Origin: an uncultured Kroppenstedtia sp.
GTDB taxonomy: Bacteria; Bacillota; Bacilli; Thermoactinomycetales; DSM-45169
DNA length: 7,697 nt
Assembly: GCA_959600065.1 (NCBI GenBank)
Contig: CAUGKZ010000070.1
Coordinates: forward strand, 1-7,697
Direction of reading: 5' to 3'
The notes under the pieces are model-generated. The model saw nothing but the letters and a program-made list of their open reading frames with translations, did not search any database and was not told the DNA's origin. Positions 1 through 5,477 of this stretch are shown piece after piece; the first letter of the stretch is position 1; each line of letters begins with the position of its first letter. A program made the position numbers and the translations under genes.

Positions 1-4
1 TCAT
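1..4 (-). CDS. start codon of a further minus-strand gene, cut by the window edge
   Basis: Only the ATG (complement of 2-4) and one more base are inside the window. The call rests on a strong ribosome binding site, GGAGGTGA (complement of 12-19), placed 7 nt before this ATG. It lies 24 bp after the stop of the upstream permease gene on the same strand. The two would form an operon. In Bacillus the DUF318 permease YcgR is followed by YcgQ (TIGR03943 family), so a YcgQ-like partner is a reasonable guess, but no coding sequence is visible to confirm it. Confidence 0.5.
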
Positions 5-28
5 CTCCGGCTCACCTCCGCACTCCTC

Positions 29-1090
29 CTAAAACCAGATCATAGCCACATATCCGCTGAGAATTCCGAGTAACAGGATCATTCCTGCCAAGGCAGCGAT
101 CACTCGCCAGGGTAACGCCCGGCTCACCATGATCGCTGACGGCAGACTGATGACCGGAAGGGTAAATAGGAGTGCGGCGGCAGGTCCGGCACCTAAACCC
201 GCAGCCATAAGCGTCTGCGCAATGGGAATCTCTCCCGCTGTGGGGATGACAAATAGCAACCCTGCCAAGGCAAAGCCGATAATCGCCAGGGAACTATTGC
301 CCCAGTCCGGGTTGATCGTGGGAAACAACCAGGCCCGCACTCCCCCCAGGATCAAGACCGTAATCACATAAGTAGGAAGGATAGTGAAGGTCAATCCTTT
401 CAATTGCTTCCACCAACGATGAAAAAATGAGGGTTGCGACAGCGTCTCTTCCTGAGACGGAGGGATAATTTTCTCCATCTCCACCGCTCTTTCCGGTGCC
501 AATCGGTTCAACTGATGACTTACTCCAAACACCAGGATCCAACCCAGCAATACGCGGAGCACCACGAACTTCCAAGGAAGGATAAAAGCCATGAAGACCA
601 GGACAGCTGGATTGAGCGCTGTATTGCTCGTCCAATAAGCGATGGCAGCCCCGACAGAGCTTTGACTCTTCCGCATCCCAATCACGACTGGAGCCGCACA
701 GCAAGTGCACATCATGCTCGGCATCCCGCACAAACCGCCTACCATGGTGCTTTTGAAGGTTCCCCCACCGAGCCAACGGACCAGTCCATCCCGGGGAATC
801 AGTACTTGAATCAGAGAACCGAGGACAATCCCGACGATCATCGCCTGCCAGATCGCCTGAAAGTAATCGAGACTATAAGAAAGCGCGGCGTTCCAGGAAG
901 GTGCCGGCACTGTAGCGGATTCCCCGGAGATGATGGGAGGTCCGATAGAATGCTCAGTCATTGCCCGGATCGCTTTCTCATAATAGGGGGCCCATTTCAC
1001 AAGATACAGCCCCACGACGGCGATTAGCAGGAAGACTATAAGTCCAATCCATTTCTTCTGCCGCAACACTAGATGATTAACAGTTGTCAC
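29..1090 (-). CDS. ArsP_1/DUF318 (YraQ/YcgR-like) membrane permease
   Basis: A 353-residue integral membrane protein. It has an N-terminal membrane segment (about 14-31), an extracytoplasmic-looking Pro/Ser-rich stretch (45-66), and two blocks of membrane helices (about 70-190 and 232-353) split by a charged loop (195-228). This two-block layout fits the DUF318/ArsP_1 permease superfamily. Family-type motifs are GMPSMMCTCCAAP (122-134), with a Cys cluster at C128, C130 and C131, the SNTALNPA segment (155-162), and TAGEIPIAQTLMAAG (284-298) followed by a LP..SLP segment (311-317). Members include the methylarsenite exporter ArsP and many uncharacterised permeases; the substrate here cannot be read from sequence. 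Translation probably starts at GTG (1088-1090); AAAGGAG lies 13 nt upstream, slightly far, but no better in-frame start exists nearby. The gene is probably the first of an operon continuing past position 1. Confidence 0.8.
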   Translation of the reverse strand: MTTVNHLVLRQKKWIGLIVFLLIAVVGLYLVKWAPYYEKAIRAMTEHSIGPPIISGESATVPAPSWNAALSYSLDYFQAIWQAMIVGIVLGSLIQVLIPRDGLVRWLGGGTFKSTMVGGLCGMPSMMCTCCAAPVVIGMRKSQSSVGAAIAYWTSNTALNPAVLVFMAFILPWKFVVLRVLLGWILVFGVSHQLNRLAPERAVEMEKIIPPSQEETLSQPSFFHRWWKQLKGLTFTILPTYVITVLILGGVRAWLFPTINPDWGNSSLAIIGFALAGLLFVIPTAGEIPIAQTLMAAGLGAGPAAALLFTLPVISLPSAIMVSRALPWRVIAALAGMILLLGILSGYVAMIWF

Positions 1091-1143
1091 AAATGACCTG
1101 ACGCTCCTTTCAAAGGATTTTATCCACCAGATTTTCGTTTACG

Positions 1144-1152
1144 ATCATACCA
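1144..1152 (-). promoter_or_regulatory. possible extended -10 promoter for the DUF318 permease gene
   Basis: The minus strand reads TGGTATGAT, that is a TGn extension followed by the -10 hexamer TATGAT (complement of 1144-1149). The -35 region is poor, which is tolerated by extended -10 promoters. It lies about 55 nt upstream of the GTG start. There is no experimental support. Confidence 0.4.
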
Positions 1153-1466
1153 TACATCTGTTTGTTTCTGGAATCTCGCACTTATACGTATTTACACCAA
1201 AAAATACCTACTTTTAAACTCGCCTTCTGAACATACCTCTGGAAGCGCTGTGAGTAAGGCATCCTTTCGCCTCGGATTGCTTTTCTCCCCCACGTGATCA
1301 GGGAGAGTTGCGGTTCCCATGGAGTGATTTTGGCAGTTCAGAATAACGAAAAGCTCATGTAAAATCCCTTCCCGATCGACTCAGATTGTATGACATCACA
1401 ACACTTATAGATGCTATCCATCTCACTTTAGTCACTATATTTTCCGCATTTTTATCTCCATGACTG

Positions 1467-1494
1467 TTGACGAAACTTTATAACCTGCTAAAAT
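1467..1494 (+). promoter_or_regulatory. sigma-A type promoter of yclNOP
   Basis: A -35 box TTGACG (1467-1472) and a -10 box TAAAAT (1489-1494) are separated by 16 bp. This predicts a transcript start around 1501-1503, about 57 nt before the GTG start of yclN. The -10 box overlaps the ATG at 1493, so that ATG would not be in the mRNA and cannot be the start codon if this promoter is used. Confidence 0.6.
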
Positions 1495-1508
1495 GGGATC
1501 TGAACCAC

Positions 1509-1523
1509 TGAGAATGAATATCA
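1509..1523. promoter_or_regulatory. Fur box of the siderophore transport operon
   Basis: TGAGAATGAATATCA matches the Bacillus 7-1-7 Fur consensus TGATAATNATTATCA at 12 of 14 defined positions and is roughly palindromic. It lies just downstream of the predicted transcript start, where a bound repressor would block transcription. Fur control is expected for a ferric siderophore importer. The match was made by eye; binding is not shown. Confidence 0.65.
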
Positions 1524-1543
1524 ATTTTATTAGAAAAGAATAT

Positions 1544-1551
1544 GGAGAAGG
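1544..1551 (+). promoter_or_regulatory. ribosome binding site that decides the GTG start of yclN
   Basis: GGAGAAGG lies 7 nt before GTG at 1559. The alternative in-frame ATG codons at 1493 and 1514 lack a comparable site. The GTG start also gives the usual length and N-terminus of YclN. Confidence 0.7.
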
Positions 1552-1558
1552 ATTTCTT

Positions 1559-2512
1559 GTGAAACTGAGATATTTATTGATCGCATTACTTGTCTTGTCC
1601 GTCATCTCCATTTTTGTAGGAGTCCAGGAATTGACTCCCCTCGATCTTCTCCATCTGGAAGGGGATCAATCTCTGATTTTGTTGAGCAGCCGGTTACCCC
1701 GCCTCATCAGCATCATTATCGCCGGAACCAGCATCAGTATTTGCGGTTTGATCATGCAACAGCTCAGCCGCAATAAATTTGTCTCTCCGACCACAGCGGG
1801 AACAATGGATGCGGCCCGCCTGGGCGTCTTGGTCTCTCTACTCGTCTTTACATCGGCGAGTCCGTTGACCAAAATGTTCGTCGCCTTCGCCTTTGCGTTG
1901 GGTGGAACTCTGCTGTTTATGAAAATTCTGGACAGCATTAAAATGAAAGACGCCGTTTTTATTCCCCTCGTCGGTCTGATGTTTGGCAATATCATCAGTT
2001 CGATCGCCACCTTCATCGCCTATAAGTATGATCTGATTCAAAATATGTCCTCATGGCTACATGGAGATTTCTCCATGATCGTCTCGGGACAGTTTGAATT
2101 GATCTACATAAGCATCCCTCTGCTGATTCTTGCCTACTTTTTTGCAGATAAATTTACAATTGCAGGAATGGGGGAAGAGTTTGCAAAAAACCTGGGATTG
2201 AATCATCGCCAGGTGGTCCGGATCGGCCTGATCATCGTCTCCATGGTAACCGCCTGTGTCGTTTTGACCGTGGGTATGATCCCCTTTCTCGGCCTGATCA
2301 TCCCCAATATCGTTTCCATCTACCAAGGAGATCATCTGAAGAAGAACCTTTCGCATACAGCCGTACTGGGAGCGGTTTTCGTATTGTTCTGTGACATCCT
2401 CGGGCGAATCGTCATCTATCCCTATGAGGTGTCGATCAGTTTGACTGTAGGGATCATTGGAAGTGGAATCTTCATTTATCTGTTGTTGAGGAGAAGGGCA
2501 TATGACACCTAA
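1559..2512 (+). CDS. yclN: ferric siderophore ABC transporter permease, YclN (FpbN) type
   Basis: One of the two membrane subunits of a FecCD-family siderophore importer; in B. subtilis YclNOPQ transports ferric petrobactin and related catecholates. Starting at GTG 1559, the protein has 317 residues, about the length of B. subtilis YclN, and begins MKLRYLLI as a membrane helix. An in-frame ATG at 1493 would add 22 polar residues, but it falls inside the predicted promoter and would bring the Fur box into the coding region. Visible family features are SRLPRLISIIIAG (44-56), a conserved SPTTAGTMDAARLG block (76-89), many hydrophobic helices, and the cytoplasmic coupling region followed by PFLGLIIPNIV (242-252). 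It is the first gene of the operon and overlaps yclO by 11 nt, implying coupled translation. Transcription is probably iron-repressed through the Fur box just upstream. Confidence 0.92.
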   Translation: MKLRYLLIALLVLSVISIFVGVQELTPLDLLHLEGDQSLILLSSRLPRLISIIIAGTSISICGLIMQQLSRNKFVSPTTAGTMDAARLGVLVSLLVFTSASPLTKMFVAFAFALGGTLLFMKILDSIKMKDAVFIPLVGLMFGNIISSIATFIAYKYDLIQNMSSWLHGDFSMIVSGQFELIYISIPLLILAYFFADKFTIAGMGEEFAKNLGLNHRQVVRIGLIIVSMVTACVVLTVGMIPFLGLIIPNIVSIYQGDHLKKNLSHTAVLGAVFVLFCDILGRIVIYPYEVSISLTVGIIGSGIFIYLLLRRRAYDT

Positions 2513-3446
2513 GTCCAAAACCATTCTACTCACGGTTATTTCCGCCATCGTTGTCGCAATCTATCTGTTCTTTGACCTCAGGGGGAGTTGGGATTATGCT
2601 CTTCCGCGACGGATCGCCAAAGTCACCGCCATGATCCTGACCGGTGGTGCCATCGCTCTTTCCACCACCATCTTTCAAACGATCACCAACAACCGGATCC
2701 TGACTCCCAGCATTATGGGTCTCGACTCTCTGTATCTACTCATCCAGACGCTCGTGGTCTTCTTGGTGGGTTCCACTACCCTGACCATGATGAATAATCA
2801 TATCCACTTCCTGATGACCATCGGAATCATGATCTTGTTCTCCGGTGTGTTGTACAAACTGATGTTTCAGAGCGGACGGAATGTCTATTTGCTACTCCTG
2901 ATCGGGATTATCTTTGGAACTCTGTTCCAAAGCCTGTCTTCCTTTATGCAGATCCTGATCGATCCCAATGAGTTTCAGATTGTACAGGACAAAATGTTTG
3001 CCAGCTTCAACAATATCAACACCGAATTACTCTGGATCGCAGGCGCCTTGATTTTGGTGGTCATCCTCTATTTTCTGCAGTTGGCCAAATACCTGGACGT
3101 CCTGTCTCTGGGACGGGACCAGGCCGTCAATCTCGGGGTCGACTACGACCATGTGGTCAAACATTTTCTAGTCATCGTCGCCATCCTGGTCTCCATCTCG
3201 ACAGCACTGGTCGGACCCATCACCTTCCTGGGATTGCTGGTAGTGAATGTCACATACGAGCTTATGAAGACCTATCGTCATCGATATTTACTCGTAGGGT
3301 CCTTTTTGATTAGTATCATCACACTGGTCGGGGGGCAACTGATGGTGGAGAAAGTATTCAGCTTCTCCACTCCGTTAAGTGTCATCATCAACTTTGTCGG
3401 TGGGATCTACTTTATCTATCTGCTGTTAAAGGAGAGTCGAACATGA
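2502..3446 (+). CDS. yclO: ferric siderophore ABC transporter permease, YclO (FpbO) type
   Basis: The second FecCD-family permease subunit, 314 residues, expected to form a heterodimeric channel with YclN in the cytoplasmic membrane. Recognisable blocks are FQTITNNRILTPSIMGLDSL (58-77), DPNEFQIVQDKMFASFNNIN (154-173), LSLGRDQAVNLGV (201-213, the cytoplasmic loop that contacts the ATPase in this family) and PITFLGLLVVN (239-249). These follow B. subtilis YclO closely as I remember it. The ATG at 2502 is preceded by GAGGAGAAGGG (2488-2498). The gene overlaps yclN by 11 nt at its start and yclP by 4 nt (ATGA) at its end. No defects are visible. The main alternative would be another FecCD siderophore permease, but the YclO-specific blocks make that unlikely. 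Confidence 0.92.
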   Translation: MTPKSKTILLTVISAIVVAIYLFFDLRGSWDYALPRRIAKVTAMILTGGAIALSTTIFQTITNNRILTPSIMGLDSLYLLIQTLVVFLVGSTTLTMMNNHIHFLMTIGIMILFSGVLYKLMFQSGRNVYLLLLIGIIFGTLFQSLSSFMQILIDPNEFQIVQDKMFASFNNINTELLWIAGALILVVILYFLQLAKYLDVLSLGRDQAVNLGVDYDHVVKHFLVIVAILVSISTALVGPITFLGLLVVNVTYELMKTYRHRYLLVGSFLISIITLVGGQLMVEKVFSFSTPLSVIINFVGGIYFIYLLLKESRT

Positions 3447-4201
3447 TCCAGGTGAGCCATCTCTTTAAAAAGTACGGCCGCAAACAGGTGATTAAGGATG
3501 TGTCCCTTCAAATTGAAAAAGGGAAGATCACCTCCTTCATCGGACCCAACGGTGCCGGTAAGAGCACGTTGTTATCGATGATCAGCCGACTGATTGCAAA
3601 AGACGCCGGTGTGGTCACTATCGATGACCAAGACCTCACCAAAAGTAAAAACAGGGATCTCGCTAAAAAAATATCGATTCTGAAACAGTCCAACTTCACC
3701 ACCCTCCGTTTGACCATCCGGGAACTTGTTTCCTTCGGGCGCTTTCCCTACTCACAAGGACACTTGACAGAGACCGATTGGAAGCATGTCGATGAAGCCA
3801 TCCGCTACTTGAATTTGGAGGAGATCCAGCATCAATATCTGGATCAGCTGAGTGGCGGTCAACAACAACGGGCATATATCGCCATGGTGGTTGCTCAGGA
3901 TACGGAATACATTTTACTGGACGAACCCCTGAACAATCTGGATATGAAACATGCCGTCCAGATCATGAAGATCCTACGCAGACTGGTCGATGAGCTGGGA
4001 AAAACCGTGGTGATCGTTATTCATGACATCAACTTCGCTTCCTGTTATTCCGATCATATCGTCGCACTCAAAGACGGAAAAGTGGTGCGGGAAGGCCCCC
4101 CTCACGAGATGATCCACTCTTCCACCCTGAAAGAGATTTACAACATGGATTTCAATGTGGAACATTTCGGAGATCACCGGATTTGTCTGTATTACACCTA
4201 A
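3443..4201 (+). CDS. yclP: ferric siderophore ABC transporter ATP-binding protein, YclP (FpbP) type
   Basis: The cytoplasmic ATPase that powers the YclN/YclO importer; 252 residues, the usual size. All nucleotide-binding elements are intact: Walker A GPNGAGKST (34-42), Q-loop Gln82, signature LSGGQ (136-140), Walker B YILLDEP (156-162) with catalytic Glu161, D-loop NNLD (164-167) and switch His194. The ATG at 3443 overlaps the yclO stop as ATGA, with AAAGGAGAG (3428-3436) upstream. It is the last gene of the tight yclNOP cluster. No clear T-tracted terminator follows, so some transcripts may read through the repeat region into yclQ. It is the only complete ABC ATPase in the window; nothing suggests it also serves the betaine transporter, since it belongs to the FepC/siderophore branch. 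Confidence 0.93.
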   Translation: MIQVSHLFKKYGRKQVIKDVSLQIEKGKITSFIGPNGAGKSTLLSMISRLIAKDAGVVTIDDQDLTKSKNRDLAKKISILKQSNFTTLRLTIRELVSFGRFPYSQGHLTETDWKHVDEAIRYLNLEEIQHQYLDQLSGGQQQRAYIAMVVAQDTEYILLDEPLNNLDMKHAVQIMKILRRLVDELGKTVVIVIHDINFASCYSDHIVALKDGKVVREGPPHEMIHSSTLKEIYNMDFNVEHFGDHRICLYYT

Positions 4202-4256
4202 GGTAGTAACTCCATCTACCGGATGATCGATGATCCATTCGCTTGCAAGGAGAAAT

Positions 4257-4312
4257 CAGGCTTGTTGATTAGCCATATTTCAGGGAGTAAGTAAGGTCGG
4301 GATGGTGGAGCC
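4257..4312 (+). repeat. possible internally deleted copy (D) of the dispersed repeat
   Basis: The left end, CAGGCTTGTTGATTAGCC (4257-4274), nearly matches the left end of copy C (7645 onward). The right part, GGTCGGGATGGTGGAGCC (4295-4312), resembles the right end of copy B (GGACGGGGATGGTGGGC). The ~70 central bases of the full element are missing. It sits tail-to-tail with copy A. The similarity is short and judged by eye, so chance or an unrelated hairpin (GGCT/AGCC) is possible. Confidence 0.4.
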
Positions 4313-4335
4313 TTTGTGCTCTTTACAAGAGATCG

Positions 4336-4448
4336 TAGCCCTCCCCCCATCTCGTCCCCTCAAGCCATATTTTACGATGGGGGCAATGGGAAGAGGGAAA
4401 GGGTCGTTTCGTTCCCATCATCCACTTTATGGTTTATCAATAGCCCTG
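4336..4448 (-). repeat. dispersed ~110 bp structured repeat, copy A
   Basis: Read on the minus strand, this starts CAGGGCT (complement of 4442-4448) and aligns with copy B over its whole length, including 28 identical bases in a row (4353-4380 versus 7532-7559 on the opposite strand). It has two potential stems: TTCCCAT with ATGGGAA (4412-4418 and 4386-4392, 7 bp) and CCCCCATC with GATGGGGG (4344-4351 and 4376-4383, 8 bp). TAGCCCT occurs at both ends as a direct repeat (4336-4342, 4441-4447). It lies between yclP and yclQ, ending 28 bp before the yclQ start codon. No protein is encoded. Its nature (MITE-like element, structured RNA or mRNA stability element) is unknown. Confidence 0.8.
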
Positions 4449-4476
4449 ACCTATTCTATATAAGAGGTGAGCTTAC

Positions 4477-5418
4477 ATGAGAAAGAGGATGTCGATGTTT
4501 TTCATTCTCGCTGCTGCTTTTGCCTTAGTCATCGCCGGTTGTGGCCAAGACAATGATGCATCCTCCACTTCCGACAAGGAAGAAACCCTGACCGTCAAAC
4601 ATGAACTGGACGAAACCAAGGTGAAGAAAAACCCGAAAAAAGTGGTGGTCTTTGACTTCGGTACCCTGGACACACTGGACAAATTGGGAGTGGAAGTGAC
4701 CGGCCTCCCCCAAGAAAATGTCCCAAAATACCTCTCCAAATTCCAAGACGACAAATATGAAAATGTAGGCAATCTGAAAGAGCCCGATTTTGAAAAGATC
4801 CATGAGACGCAACCGGATCTGATCATCATCTCCGGAAGACAGTCAGATCTGTACGATCAGTTCAAGGAGATTGCCCCAACCATCTACATGGGAGTCGATA
4901 CCAACCGGTACATGGAATCTTTCCGAGAAAACGTAACCCAACTAGGCAAGATCTTCGATAAAGAATCAGAAGCAAAGAAGGAATTGGAAGCGATTGAAAA
5001 AGACATTGACAACCTGAAGGAGAAAGCGAAGTCCTCCAACAAAAACGCCTTGATCATTCTGGCAAACGACGGGAAAGTGAGTGCCTACGGAGCAGGATCA
5101 CGCTTCGGCCTGATCCATGATGTCTTTGGCGTCCAGCCTGTAGATAAAAACATCAAAGCTTCCACCCACGGGCAAAGCATTTCCTTTGAATACATCGCTA
5201 AAAATAACCCGGATTACCTCTTCGTCATTGACAGAGGTGCTGTAGTCGGCGGCCAATCCTCCGCTAAACAAGTGGTAGAGAACGATCTTGTCAAAAAAAC
5301 CAAGGCATATAAAGAGAAGCAGGTCACCTACCTGGATCCCAACTATTGGTACCTCTCTGGAGGTGGCTTAGTTTCCCTCAATGAAATGGTGAAACAAGTG
5401 GATCAGGCTCTGAAATAA
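4477..5418 (+). CDS. yclQ: ferric siderophore-binding lipoprotein, YclQ (FpbQ) type
   Basis: The extracellular, membrane-anchored receptor that delivers ferric siderophore to YclNO. It has 313 residues: a lipoprotein signal peptide with a basic start (MRKRMS), a hydrophobic core, lipobox VIAGC and the lipidated Cys22. A short acidic linker follows (23-36), then a class III (TroA/FepB-type) binding fold with two lobes joined by a charged helix (about 161-187). Family landmarks are NVGNLKEPDFEKI (96-108), SGRQSD (119-124), AYGAGSRFGLIHDVFG (203-218) and HGQSISFEYIAKNNPDYLFV (231-250). Arg121, Arg209 and Arg253 have the 88- and 44-residue spacing of the basic ligand-binding triad I recall for B. 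subtilis YclQ. ATG 4477 has AAGAGGTGA (4462-4470) 6 nt upstream. It is separated from yclP by 275 bp of repeat-containing DNA and ends at a strong terminator. I see no convincing promoter or Fur box of its own. Confidence 0.93.
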   Translation: MRKRMSMFFILAAAFALVIAGCGQDNDASSTSDKEETLTVKHELDETKVKKNPKKVVVFDFGTLDTLDKLGVEVTGLPQENVPKYLSKFQDDKYENVGNLKEPDFEKIHETQPDLIIISGRQSDLYDQFKEIAPTIYMGVDTNRYMESFRENVTQLGKIFDKESEAKKELEAIEKDIDNLKEKAKSSNKNALIILANDGKVSAYGAGSRFGLIHDVFGVQPVDKNIKASTHGQSISFEYIAKNNPDYLFVIDRGAVVGGQSSAKQVVENDLVKKTKAYKEKQVTYLDPNYWYLSGGGLVSLNEMVKQVDQALK

Positions 5419-5420
5419 AA

Positions 5421-5447
5421 TAAGCGCCCCGAAGGGGCGCTTATCCT
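5421..5447. terminator. bidirectional intrinsic terminator between yclQ and opuABC
   Basis: A perfect 10-bp stem, TAAGCGCCCC (5421-5430) and GGGGCGCTTA (5434-5443), with a GAA loop. On the plus strand TCCTTTT follows, and on the minus strand TTTTATTT follows. It starts 2 bp after the yclQ stop and can stop transcription of both convergent units. Confidence 0.93.
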
Positions 5448-5477
5448 TTTACTCTCTGATCTCAGCTGCATATCAAC

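Larger units (their letters stand above)
1091..1558. other. divergent intergenic region between the permease gene and yclN
   Basis: About 470 bp with no convincing gene on either strand. The left end carries the ribosome binding site and an extended -10 promoter for the minus-strand permease. The right end carries the promoter, Fur box and leader of yclN. In between I see an 8-bp palindrome ATACGTAT (1184-1191), close upstream of the minus promoter, and a 6-bp inverted repeat TCTCCC/GGGAGA (1284-1289 and 1301-1306) with no T-tract. I can assign no function to the middle part (about 1200-1460). Confidence 0.6.

Noticed and set aside
434..1027. Long plus-strand open frame antisense to the DUF318 permease
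   Set aside because: It lies fully opposite a clear membrane protein gene, has a His/Arg/Asp-rich composition typical of an antisense frame, and matches no family I know.
1284..1306. Inverted repeat TCTCCC/GGGAGA as a terminator
   Set aside because: The stem is only 6 bp and no T-tract follows on either strand.
4202..4235. Terminator after yclP (GGTAG/CTACC and the GATC-rich stretch)
   Set aside because: The stems are short and imperfect, with no T-run, so read-through to the repeat region is likely.
4430..4470. Promoter in front of yclQ using TATTCT or TATATA as -10
   Set aside because: No acceptable -35 hexamer lies at 16-18 bp spacing. The possibility remains but the sequence does not support a call.
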